This document shows, piece after piece, positions 15,933 to 24,005 of a stretch of 35,550 nucleotides of DNA; position 1 is the stretch's first letter, and the number at the start of each line of letters is the position of its first letter. The notes below the pieces were generated by a model. That model had not been told where the DNA came from, made no database searches, and saw nothing but the letters and a program-made list of their open reading frames with translations. Source of the DNA: Candidatus Aerophobetes bacterium Ae_b3a (GTDB taxonomy: Bacteria; Aerophobota; Aerophobia; Aerophobales; AE-B3A); NCBI GenBank assembly GCA_005223095.1, contig NJBQ01000014.1, positions 1 to 35,550 of the forward strand, given 5' to 3'. Both the position numbers and the translations under genes were made by a program.

Positions 15933-17276
15933 TTACAATTCTCCCATCTTTCCCTTTCCCTGAAAAGTTCTTCTATAACCTATATTCAAGAAGAAGCGTG
16001 CGCTCAAACACAGCCACTTCCACCTTCCTCCTTCCAATGAACCACCCACTCTCTTAAAGATAGAAGGAAGATTATATATTCTCCGGTAGGCCCAATCATA
16101 TCCTTCTTTTAATTCCTGAAGAGTCATTAATTTAGGCCGGAAAACTGCATGACTAAAATCATAATTTGACCAGTTCCTATCTACGATTCTATTTTCCTTC
16201 TCTAATTTATCATACAGTCTTGTGGCGGGAAGAGGGGTAAGAATGGTGAATTGAATCATATCCAGTTTTACCTTTTCTATAAACTCAACTGTTTTCTGAA
16301 AGATACTTTTATCATCATGGTCAAAGCCAAAGATGAAAGCTCCCTCAATTGATATGCCAAATTGATGGATTTTCTTAATAGCTTTCTCGTAAAAGCTTAT
16401 CCTGTTATGAGATTTATTAGTTTCTTTGAGGGAAGCTTCTGAAATTGACTCAAAACCAATAAATAATCCTTTGCATCCACTAGCTGCCGCCAGCTGGAGA
16501 ACATCTTCATGCCGAGCGATGTCAATAGAAGATTGTCCTACCCATAAAAGATTATAGGGTATCAAGGCTTTAAATAGTTCCCGGGCATAATTAACATTTC
16601 CTACAATATTGTCATCCAGAAAACCCAGGAATCGCGTCTTTAAGGATTTACCTGTCATATCCTTGATTTCTTCTATTACTTTTTTTACCGGACGAAAGCG
16701 ATATTTTTTACCGAAAAATCGGCTTACCGAACAGAAGTTACAATCAAAGGGACAACCCCTGGTTAGTTGCAAAAAACGCTTAAGAAGGTATCTTTTATTT
16801 TCTACAAGTTCTCTTCTGGGCATAGGTATTTTGGCAGGATCCGGCCTCTGAGAACTCTGATAAAAGCTGGTCAGACCATTTTTGCCCTTACTTCTTAAGT
16901 CCTCTAATAATCTTTCCCAGTTCCCTTCCGCTTCTCCTATTACCACCGCATCTGCATGTTGGGCTGCTTCTTCGGGCATGGCAGTAACGTGCATTCCCCC
17001 CAATACTACCGGAACTCCCTTATGCCTGAATATATCAGCTATTTCGTAAGCACGAGGGCTGGAAGCGGTCATAGTAGTTATACCTACTAAATCAACCTCT
17101 TTATCAAAATCTATCTCCTCTATATTTTCATCAATTATCTCTATGTCTATGTCTTTGGGAGTTAAAGCCGCTACACTGATAAGGCTATGAGGGGGTACTT
17201 TAAATACTTTATGCCTGCCCAGTCTTTCCTTTTCGGTCTTTTTTTTCCAGGTGGGTGAAATCAATAAAATCTTCAT
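15933..17276 (-). CDS. B12-binding domain radical SAM protein
   Basis: The first ~130 residues resemble a cobalamin-binding domain (MKILLISPTW, VDLVGITTMTASSPRAYEIA, PVVLGGMHVTAMPEEA). A radical SAM core follows with the CxxxCxxC motif at Cys175, Cys179 and Cys182 (RGCPFDCNFCSV), then FLDDNI and FIFGFDHDD. The 447-residue enzyme therefore uses SAM, an iron-sulphur cluster and probably cobalamin, often to methylate or rearrange unreactive carbons. Substrate is unknown. The start overlaps the stop of the upstream radical SAM gene as ATGA, so the two are translationally coupled and likely act in one pathway. Confidence 0.85.
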   Translation of the reverse strand: MKILLISPTWKKKTEKERLGRHKVFKVPPHSLISVAALTPKDIDIEIIDENIEEIDFDKEVDLVGITTMTASSPRAYEIADIFRHKGVPVVLGGMHVTAMPEEAAQHADAVVIGEAEGNWERLLEDLRSKGKNGLTSFYQSSQRPDPAKIPMPRRELVENKRYLLKRFLQLTRGCPFDCNFCSVSRFFGKKYRFRPVKKVIEEIKDMTGKSLKTRFLGFLDDNIVGNVNYARELFKALIPYNLLWVGQSSIDIARHEDVLQLAAASGCKGLFIGFESISEASLKETNKSHNRISFYEKAIKKIHQFGISIEGAFIFGFDHDDKSIFQKTVEFIEKVKLDMIQFTILTPLPATRLYDKLEKENRIVDRNWSNYDFSHAVFRPKLMTLQELKEGYDWAYRRIYNLPSIFKRVGGSLEGGRWKWLCLSARFFLNIGYRRTFQGKGKMGEL

Positions 17277-18802
17277 CTTTTCCTTTCTTCCCTAGAAGTA
17301 GTTTTTTCTTTGGCTGTTCTGGTTTCAATCTCTAGCTCTTCTCTATTTTTTCGGCGATTATTCTCTATTACTTTACTCAATTTGACAATAGAAGAGTCAT
17401 ACTCTCCTGCTATCATCTTTTCAAATTCAGGCCGGGTAAGGTTATCGAGGTGCTTGGCATAACCATCCAAAAAACGAGCGATATTACCTTCTATAATGGT
17501 TTCTGCTCCCTTATGAGTAGGATAAGCACCACATTCCTTAACCGCTTCTCTCAAGATATCGGGTCTGTCAATAATAGCACAGGGAGTTAACCAGTTATCA
17601 TTTTTTTCCAGTTGCTTTTTCCTTATAGAAAGAAAGAAAGGAGAGAGTATGGCTTCCCGTAAACCCTTCCCTTCTTCCCAGAGTCTGAAAATATTATCCA
17701 CAGCAAAATGAACGAAAACACAGGGCTCTACATCTCCACTTGAGTTAATATGAAAGTACTTCCTTCCTCCGGCTATACAACCTCCTACCCAGGGTCCATC
17801 ATTCCAGAAATCCCCTATAAAAACAGGCTTTTTTGATCGCCACTCCCATATCTTCTGGCGAAGTCTGCCTCTCTGTTCGGGAGTGGGCATAAGCTCAACG
17901 GCTGGCTTTTTGCCTATGGGAATATAGATGAAATACCAGCCAAAAGAGATATTCTTAGCAACGAGGTCATCCACGAATTTATCGCTAGAAACAACATCTG
18001 CATTTTCCCTGGTCACCGTAACTGAAAATCCGTGCATAACTCCTGCCTGGTGTAAATCCCGCCGGGCCTTATCTATTTTTTCCCAGACTCCCTTTCCCCT
18101 TCTTTCATCTGTCTCTTTCTTAAAACCTTCCATACTAATAGCTGGAGCAACGTTACCTATTTTAGCCAGTCTCTCTATTGTCTTTTCATCAAGTAGCGTC
18201 CCATTAGTATAGATTTGAAAATACATATCATTATGCTTCTTGGCTAAATCCCATAGATCTTTTCCTGTCTCCTTATCCCTGTAATGAAAGGGCTCCCCTC
18301 CTGAAATAGTCAAAAAGCGAACCCCCAATTCTCTAGCCTCCCTCACAATTCTGTCCAGAGCAGCATAGGATAGACCCTGTCCTTTTTCGTACTCGTGGGC
18401 GTAGCAACCATAACAGTTGAGGTTGCAAGCATTGGTGGGGGAAACAACAAAAAACCAGGGAGTTTTAAAACCTTCTTCCTCTAATTTCTCTCTCTTTTTT
18501 GCTTCGGTGACCCAATCACAGAAGAAATTCTTGGCTAATCTTTCTCTGGCTACTTTTGAAAGTCTTTCTTGAAGAAGTAAACGAGCAAATTTGGTCAAGG
18601 GATGCCTTTCTTGAAAAGCCTTTATCACGTTTTCTAAAGCAGGCTTATTAGGACCGGCAAACTTATACAGTCCTTTCAATACAGTATCAAACTCACTATA
18701 GAAATCATCCTCATTTCGAGTAAGGGCTAGCCGGCTAAGATAACGATAAATCTGATGCTCTAAAATCTTTTTCTTTAGTCCCAATCCTAGCTGCTCAACC
18801 AT
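17273..18802 (-). CDS. Radical SAM protein with extra C-terminal cysteines (SPASM-like)
   Basis: The 509-residue protein has an N-terminal helical extension of ~110 residues, then a radical SAM core with Cys126, Cys130 and Cys133 (SPTNACNLNCYGCYAHEYEK) and ISGGEPF near 167-172. Further cysteines at 342, 361, 408 and 424 (GGCIAGG, EPCVF, TPCAI, KECGA) fit auxiliary cluster ligands of the SPASM/twitch type. The last ~40 residues are highly charged. Such enzymes modify peptides, sterols, lipids or proteins; no precursor peptide is visible nearby. It is sandwiched between a TetR regulator and a cobalamin-type radical SAM gene, overlapping the latter by four bases. Confidence 0.82.
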   Translation of the reverse strand: MVEQLGLGLKKKILEHQIYRYLSRLALTRNEDDFYSEFDTVLKGLYKFAGPNKPALENVIKAFQERHPLTKFARLLLQERLSKVARERLAKNFFCDWVTEAKKREKLEEEGFKTPWFFVVSPTNACNLNCYGCYAHEYEKGQGLSYAALDRIVREARELGVRFLTISGGEPFHYRDKETGKDLWDLAKKHNDMYFQIYTNGTLLDEKTIERLAKIGNVAPAISMEGFKKETDERRGKGVWEKIDKARRDLHQAGVMHGFSVTVTRENADVVSSDKFVDDLVAKNISFGWYFIYIPIGKKPAVELMPTPEQRGRLRQKIWEWRSKKPVFIGDFWNDGPWVGGCIAGGRKYFHINSSGDVEPCVFVHFAVDNIFRLWEEGKGLREAILSPFFLSIRKKQLEKNDNWLTPCAIIDRPDILREAVKECGAYPTHKGAETIIEGNIARFLDGYAKHLDNLTRPEFEKMIAGEYDSSIVKLSKVIENNRRKNREELEIETRTAKEKTTSREERKR

Positions 18803-18864
18803 CTTCCTCCTCCTTTACGGGCCGATTTATTCTAATGAAGTAGTTAGATAAGTCAAATAAAACC

Positions 18865-19467
18865 CTACCTTTCTACACCCTGCGAGAATACCTCTTGAAC
18901 TAGAGAAGCATCCCCACACAAGGAGCCTCTCTCTTTCTGGGAAACCCAATAGACAGTAAGACTATGGACAATCCCCATAAGAATTACCGCCAGTTTTCTC
19001 GCGTTTAAAGGCTTAACTTCTCCCTCATTAATTGCTCTTTGAATCAAGCGGGTGAGAATCTTTATATAGCGTGACTGTTTCTCCACTACTCTTTCTTTTA
19101 GTTCTTTTTCTAGCTTTTCCCTTAACTGTTCAGAAAAACTCTGCATGATTTTAAAGAAGTCTTTATTCTCCTCCATGAACTTCAAATGAATACCGATGGT
19201 CGCATTAATCCTTTGCCAGGCTGAACCTGGCTCCTTCACTGCCTTTTCGATTTTACTCAAGAGGGCATCCAGTTTTCTTTCTATAGCAGAGAAGAAAAGG
19301 TCTTCTTTACTGTCAAAATAAAGATAAATTGTCCCCTTGGCTAATTTTGCCTCTTTAGCAATATCGTCTATAGTGGTAGGATAAAACCCTCTTTTGGCAA
19401 AAAGCTTCTCTGCTGCCTGCAAAACCTGGGTCAGATGATCTCTTTGCCCTATCTTTCTTTTGTTCAT
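18865..19467 (-). CDS. TetR family transcriptional regulator
   Basis: The N-terminal helix-turn-helix is clear: ILQAAEKLFA-type helix (VLQAAEKLFAKRGF), TTIDDIAKEAKLAKGTIYLYF and KEDLFFSAIE. The rest is a helical ligand domain typical of ~200-residue TetR proteins. I chose the ATG at 19467, eight bases after AAGG; an ATG at 19482 and a TTG at 19494 are in frame but lack a good site. An excellent promoter overlapped by a TGACTG-TT-CAGTCA palindrome lies upstream, so the protein probably represses itself and the two radical SAM genes downstream (62 bases away). Confidence 0.92.
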   Translation of the reverse strand: MNKRKIGQRDHLTQVLQAAEKLFAKRGFYPTTIDDIAKEAKLAKGTIYLYFDSKEDLFFSAIERKLDALLSKIEKAVKEPGSAWQRINATIGIHLKFMEENKDFFKIMQSFSEQLREKLEKELKERVVEKQSRYIKILTRLIQRAINEGEVKPLNARKLAVILMGIVHSLTVYWVSQKERGSLCGDASLVQEVFSQGVER

Positions 19468-19558
19468 CTCTTTAACCTTCATTGATTGACTCAAACTTTC
19501 GTATCTCGTTGGTTAATTCACTCTCTACTCACTAATTACCATCTTATTGTTTTCTCTC

Positions 19559-19590
19559 GATGAACTATGAACCATCAACTATGAACCATT
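19559..19590. repeat. Short-word tract in the tetR leader (GAACTATGAACCAT)
   Basis: GATGAACTATGAACCATCA and ACTATGAACCATT are two near-copies in direct order. In minus orientation they read GGTTCATAGTTCATCG, the same word as in the 15.8-kb tract. They lie in the transcribed leader of the tetR operon. Confidence 0.55.
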
Positions 19591-19604
19591 TACCATAAAT
19601 TGTC

Positions 19605-19648
19605 TGACTGTTCAGTCATTATTATAGCAAAAAATAGATTAAAGTCAA
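19605..19648 (-). promoter_or_regulatory. TetR-operon promoter with overlapping operator
   Basis: On the minus strand, TTGACT (19648-19643) and the perfect -10 box TATAAT (19626-19621) are 16 bases apart. The palindrome TGACTG-TT-CAGTCA (19605-19618) begins two bases downstream of the -10 box and covers the start site near 19614. This is the usual layout of an autoregulated TetR gene. Confidence 0.75.
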
Positions 19649-19699
19649 CCTCTACGCCAAATTATGTTTATTGAAGACTAAATAGTAAAATGGCTCTAA

Positions 19700-19727
19700 T
19701 TGACCTTCTCCATTTTTCTATTAAGAT
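19700..19727 (+). promoter_or_regulatory. Candidate sigma-70 promoter of argS-pyrE
   Basis: TTGACC (19700-19705) and TAAGAT (19722-19727) are 16 bases apart on the plus strand, with a T-rich spacer. Transcription would start near 19734, about 100 bases before the argS start; the leader contains a repeat tract. Confidence 0.45.
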
Positions 19728-19740
19728 AGAATGAGACTAG

Positions 19741-19800
19741 CGTATGGTACCGCTTCGCTCTGTTCTCCCACATTGTGTGTCGTATTGGGCAATACGTACG
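19741..19800. repeat. Short-word tract before argS (CGTATTGGGCAATACG)
   Basis: CGTATTGGGCAATACG (19781-19796) is an inverted repeat with a two-base centre and differs by one base from the palindrome at 9346-9361. CGCTTCGCTC and GTGTGTCG words precede it. It lies inside the extended open frame of argS and shows that translation does not begin there. Confidence 0.55.
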
Positions 19801-19836
19801 AGGAGTTTTTATTCACTATTTGCGAGGTTATCCAAG

Positions 19837-21531
19837 GTGAACAGATTTAAAAAAAACATAATATCAGGGCTAGCAAAGATAGTGAATCTTCCCCAGGATG
19901 ATATAGAGAGAATGTTGGAGATACCTACCGAATCCAACCGAGGTGATTTTGCTTTCCCTTGTTTTCAGCTAAGTAAAATCCGCCATCAGCCACCCTCTGA
20001 AATAGCCATGACTATTGTAAGAGAGCTTGGAAAAATTGAAGATATCTCTTCAGTGGAAAACATAGGTCCCTATGTAAATTTTAGAGTTGATAACACAATC
20101 CTGGCAAAAGAAATCCTTTCTGAAATATATCAAGAAAAAGAGAGGTTTGGACAGACCGACATTGGAAAAAATCGAATAGTAGTTATTGATTACTCTTCCC
20201 CTAACATAGCCAAGCCTTTCCATGTAGGACACCTGCGCTCAACCATAATCGGTAACTGTCTCAAGAATGTCTATCAGGCTCTCGGTTATAGGGTAGTCTC
20301 TATCAATTACCTGGGCGACTGGGGTAAACAATTTGGATTGCTTGTCCTGGCTTTCCAGAAATGGGGAGATAAGGAAAAACTGAAAGAGGACCCCCTTAAA
20401 TACCTGTATAAACTCTACGTAAGAATAAACCGGGCAGTTGAAGAAGACCCTTCCCTGGATTCTAAGGCTCGCTTAATATTCAAGCAAATGGAGAAGGGGG
20501 ATGAGAGAACTTTGGAATACTGGCAGAAATTTCGTGCTCTTTCCATTAAGAAATATGAGGAAACCTATAATAGACTAGGTATCTCTTTTGATGTCTATAG
20601 CGGGGAGAGCCAATATAACGAATATATGAGGAAAATAATACGGGAAATCAAAGACAAGAAGCTCTGGCAGTCCTCACAAGGAGCAAAAATTATTGACCTG
20701 CAAGAATATAACCTTAACATAGCCCTGCTCAAAAAAGAAGATGGGACAACTCTCTACTTAACGCGAGATATCGCTGCCGCAGACGAACGCTACCAAAAGT
20801 ATCATTTCCATAAAATGCTCTATGTTGTAGGAACAGACCAAAAACTTCATTTTGAGCAGCTCTTTAAGATTCTGGAGCTTCTAGGAAGAAAATGGCCCAG
20901 CCACTGTATTCATGTTGACTTCGGACGAGTGCAGGGAATGTCCACCCGCAAGGGTAAGGTAATATTCCTGGAAGATCTCCTGGATGAAGGTCAAAAAAGA
21001 GCCCTGGAAAAGATGAAAACTAATCCGGAAAAGTTTTCCCAACTGAGTAATGCAAAATTGACCGCTGACATTTGTGGATTATCAGCCATCATTTTTGCTG
21101 ATTTATCTAATAAGAGAATCAAGAATTATGAGTTTGACTGGGACAAGATACTGAACTTCGAAGGAGATACTGGTCTTTACCTACAAAATGCTCACGCTCG
21201 CATAGCGGGCATAATGAGAAAGTCCGGTGTCGAATTAACCGACAGGATTGACTATTCAGCTCTCAAAGAAAAAGAGGCGGTCTCTTTAATTAGATGGCTA
21301 ACCAGGTATCCGGAAATAGTCAAACTAGCCGGGGAAAAATATGAGCCTTCTTTCCTCTGCACTTATTTACTCGAACTTGCTCGCTATTTCCATAAGGCTT
21401 ACCATCTAATGCGAGTAAAAGGGCAAGTCTCAACAATAGCCAAGGCAAGAATGAATTTATTCTGGGCTACAAAACAGGTCTTAGGAAATGGGATGAAGCT
21501 CCTGGGAATGAAATTACTGGAAAGAATGTAA
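19837..21531 (+). CDS. argS: Arginyl-tRNA synthetase
   Basis: This class I synthetase charges tRNA-Arg. It shows the N-terminal Add-1 domain (GDFAFPCFQLSK), the HIGH motif as KPFHVGHLRS, DWGKQFG, the KMSKS-equivalent GMSTRKG, and the C-terminal DALR anticodon domain with QNAHARI and LARYFHKAYH. I start at the GTG at 19837, nine bases after GAGG, giving 564 residues, a normal length; the upstream in-frame ATG at 19744 would translate repeat DNA. pyrE follows after nine bases. Confidence 0.96.
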   Translation: MNRFKKNIISGLAKIVNLPQDDIERMLEIPTESNRGDFAFPCFQLSKIRHQPPSEIAMTIVRELGKIEDISSVENIGPYVNFRVDNTILAKEILSEIYQEKERFGQTDIGKNRIVVIDYSSPNIAKPFHVGHLRSTIIGNCLKNVYQALGYRVVSINYLGDWGKQFGLLVLAFQKWGDKEKLKEDPLKYLYKLYVRINRAVEEDPSLDSKARLIFKQMEKGDERTLEYWQKFRALSIKKYEETYNRLGISFDVYSGESQYNEYMRKIIREIKDKKLWQSSQGAKIIDLQEYNLNIALLKKEDGTTLYLTRDIAAADERYQKYHFHKMLYVVGTDQKLHFEQLFKILELLGRKWPSHCIHVDFGRVQGMSTRKGKVIFLEDLLDEGQKRALEKMKTNPEKFSQLSNAKLTADICGLSAIIFADLSNKRIKNYEFDWDKILNFEGDTGLYLQNAHARIAGIMRKSGVELTDRIDYSALKEKEAVSLIRWLTRYPEIVKLAGEKYEPSFLCTYLLELARYFHKAYHLMRVKGQVSTIAKARMNLFWATKQVLGNGMKLLGMKLLERM

Positions 21532-21540
21532 GGGAGACTT

Positions 21541-22077
21541 ATGGAAAAAGCAGAACTAGCAAGAAAGATTAGATCTATCTCTCTGTTGAGGGGAAGGTTT
21601 AAGCTACGGTCAGGAAAGATCAGCTCGTTTTACTGGGACAAGTATCGTTTTGAAAGCAGGCCTGAGCTTCTGGAGGCTATTCTGGAAAAAATGCAGAAGC
21701 TTCTGCCTGCTTCCTTCCATAAATTCGCTGCTATGGAACTGGGAGGAATCCCTTTAGCAACCGGACTTTCTCTCAAGACCGGTAAGGATTGCCTATACGT
21801 TCGTAAAACCGCCAAGAATTACGGAACACGCAATCTGGTTGAAGGGGGCTTCAACAAAGATGAAAAAGTAGTGGTAGTAGAAGATGTTATTACTACGGCT
21901 GGTCAGGTTTGTTCCTCCATAAGGCAAATGCGTACCCTGGGCCTAATCGTAGAAGATGTTATCTGTGTTATTGATCGCCAGCAAGGAGGAAGAGAGAATC
22001 TTGAAAAAATCGGATGTTCACTAGCTTGCCTGTTTACTATGGAGGAATTGGAACGTATAGCACAAGACAAGGATTGA
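21541..22077 (+). CDS. pyrE: Orotate phosphoribosyltransferase
   Basis: PyrE transfers ribose phosphate from PRPP to orotate in pyrimidine synthesis. The 178-residue protein has FKLRSGKISSFYWDKYR, MELGGIPLATGLSL, YVRKTAKNYGT and the PRPP-binding VVVVEDVITTAGQV (about residues 109-122). The ATG follows AGGGAGACTT. No other pyr genes are in the window. It ends 61 bases before a convergent ABC permease gene with no clear terminator between them. Confidence 0.93.
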   Translation: MEKAELARKIRSISLLRGRFKLRSGKISSFYWDKYRFESRPELLEAILEKMQKLLPASFHKFAAMELGGIPLATGLSLKTGKDCLYVRKTAKNYGTRNLVEGGFNKDEKVVVVEDVITTAGQVCSSIRQMRTLGLIVEDVICVIDRQQGGRENLEKIGCSLACLFTMEELERIAQDKD

Positions 22078-22138
22078 AAGCGAAGAATAAAAAGTTTTGT
22101 TAAAGAGCTTTCGTCATATCAAGATGCTTACCTGCCAC

Positions 22139-22966
22139 CTAAGCTTTGAGGCCAGATAAAGTGATGCCCTTGACGAAGAATTCTTGTGCACAGAGGAATA
22201 CAATAATAATGGGCATTACGCTGAGGACACTCGCTGCCATCAAACTAGGCCAGTCTGTTGAGTATAATCCTTGCATAACAGCCAATCCTAAGGGAATAGT
22301 TCTTTTAGTTATGGTGTTTAAGAAAATCAGCGGTGCCAGAAAATCGTTCCATGACCACATAAAAGTAAAAATCCCTAGCGCTGCCAAAGCAGGCTTAGAT
22401 AGAGGTAGAAAAATACGCCGGTAAATACCGAAGGGGGTACACCCATCGATCTTTGCAGCGTCCTCTAGTTCTCTGGGGATAGTAAGAAAGAACTGCTTCA
22501 TCAAGAAGGTACCGAAAGCACTAAATAATCCTGGTACAATCAAAGCATAATGCGTATCTACCCACCCAAAACTCCTCATCATGATGAATATAGGGATTAC
22601 TATCACAAAGTAAGGAATCATCAGTGTAGCTAAATACAAGAGGAAAATAATATCGCGTCCAGGAAATTTTAGACGAGCAAAAGAGTACCCACCTAAAGAG
22701 CAGGTGAAAAGTTGGCCCGCAGTCACCAGGACAGCTATCTTCATACTGTTGAGGAAGAAAATGCTGAATGGAAATCTGTCAGATATCTGAAGGTAATTAT
22801 TCCACCTTAGTGATTCCCCAAACAGAGTTGGCGGAAAGACAAAAACTTCGTTCAAGGATTTCAGAGATGTACTTAACATCCAGATAAATGGGGCTATCAT
22901 AGTAATGGCACCAAACGCCAATATTATGTGAACAAACGTCCTCATATAAATCTGTTCTTTCCGCAT
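22139..22966 (-). CDS. ABC sugar transporter permease, MalG type (importer 1)
   Basis: This 275-residue protein has six hydrophobic segments and the permease EAA motif PRELEDAAKIDGCTPFGIYRRIFLPLSKPALA, which contacts the ATPase, near residues 180-210. The C-terminal end GITLSGLKA is typical of MalG-like carbohydrate permeases. The ATG follows AAGGATTAGTTT and lies ten bases after the stop of the partner permease. It forms the inner-membrane channel with that partner; the sugar is unknown. The ATPase gene is absent from the window. Confidence 0.92.
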   Translation of the reverse strand: MRKEQIYMRTFVHIILAFGAITMIAPFIWMLSTSLKSLNEVFVFPPTLFGESLRWNNYLQISDRFPFSIFFLNSMKIAVLVTAGQLFTCSLGGYSFARLKFPGRDIIFLLYLATLMIPYFVIVIPIFIMMRSFGWVDTHYALIVPGLFSAFGTFLMKQFFLTIPRELEDAAKIDGCTPFGIYRRIFLPLSKPALAALGIFTFMWSWNDFLAPLIFLNTITKRTIPLGLAVMQGLYSTDWPSLMAASVLSVMPIIIVFLCAQEFFVKGITLSGLKA

Positions 22967-22976
22967 AAACTAATCC

Positions 22977-23900
22977 TTATATACCATAATGAACCCAGGT
23001 CTTAGCTCTCCATACTTGGATTAGGGTGACTGAGAGAATTGCAGCAAAGAGAATACAGCCCATAGCACTGGCATAACCCATTTTGAAATATAGAAATGCA
23101 TTTTGGTATAAATAATGCACAATGACTGAAGTACTTCTGGCTGGCCCACCGTCCGTCATGATAAATACCTGGTCAAAAATTTGGAATGAGCTTATTACTG
23201 AAATAACAGTAATAAAGAAAGTGGTAGAAGAAAGCAATGGTAGTGTAATTCGCCAAAATTGATTCCAAGCACTAGCTCCATCAATCCGAGCAGCTTCATA
23301 GTAAACATCAGGAATTCCCTGTAAACCAGCTAAGAAAATTACTATGTTGAATCCTAATCCTTTCCAGATGCTGACAATAATAAGCGCTGGCATCGCCCAT
23401 TGAGTACTGGATAACCACTTAGGTCCTTTGATACCTATAAAACTCAAGACAAAATTTAAGAATCCGAACTCGGGATTATAAATCCATTGCCATACAATAG
23501 CGACAGCTATCATAGAACAAACTACAGGAAGGAAGTAGATGGCACGGTATAGTTTGATGAGACGACTGGCTCGGTTCAGCGCTACTGCAAAAATCAGAGC
23601 TATGAAAATTCCTAAGGGCACAGTTCCTGCAACATAGTAAATTGTATTCCGGAAAACTTTAAGGAAGGTAATATCCTGGAAAATCTTAATGTAGTTCTTT
23701 AGCCCGAAAAAGACAGAAGGCGTCAAAATGTCCCATTTGAAAAAGCTGAGGCCTAGAGCTATCACTAGAGGAAAGAAGATGAATGAGAAGACACCGACTA
23801 TATTAGGCAAAAGAAATAGATACCCCCATAAAACCTCATTATAAGCAATGCCTTTCACCTTCCTTTTCTTCAATTTTCTTCTCAGAGGTCGTGTAACCAT
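22977..23900 (-). CDS. ABC sugar transporter permease, MalF/UgpA type (importer 1)
   Basis: The 307-residue protein has a basic N-terminus, six membrane segments and the EAA motif YYEAARIDGASAWNQFWRITLP near residue 208. The sequence GLKNYIKIFQD after the first helix and TDGGPARSTSVIVHYLYQNAF near the end are family hallmarks. Its ATG follows AGAGG by eight bases. A 13-bp stem-loop separates it from the upstream binding-protein gene. Confidence 0.92.
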   Translation of the reverse strand: MVTRPLRRKLKKRKVKGIAYNEVLWGYLFLLPNIVGVFSFIFFPLVIALGLSFFKWDILTPSVFFGLKNYIKIFQDITFLKVFRNTIYYVAGTVPLGIFIALIFAVALNRASRLIKLYRAIYFLPVVCSMIAVAIVWQWIYNPEFGFLNFVLSFIGIKGPKWLSSTQWAMPALIIVSIWKGLGFNIVIFLAGLQGIPDVYYEAARIDGASAWNQFWRITLPLLSSTTFFITVISVISSFQIFDQVFIMTDGGPARSTSVIVHYLYQNAFLYFKMGYASAMGCILFAAILSVTLIQVWRAKTWVHYGI

Positions 23901-23938
23901 TTTTCATCCTCTCAGGGTTCATCCAATCTTATAACTCT

Positions 23939-23982
23939 AGGTCGCTCAGGTGAGAAAAAGTGTTTCCAAACCTGAGCGACCT
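23939..23982 (-). other. Stem-loop between binding-protein and permease genes (importer 1)
   Basis: AGGTCGCTCAGGT (23939-23951) pairs perfectly with ACCTGAGCGACCT (23970-23982) around an 18-base loop. On the transcribed strand no T-run follows, so it is more likely an mRNA-stabilising or attenuating hairpin that lets the binding protein be made in excess, as in malE-malF, than a full terminator. Confidence 0.65.
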
Positions 23983-24005
23983 CTCAAAATCTAAGTGCTG
24001 CCTAT

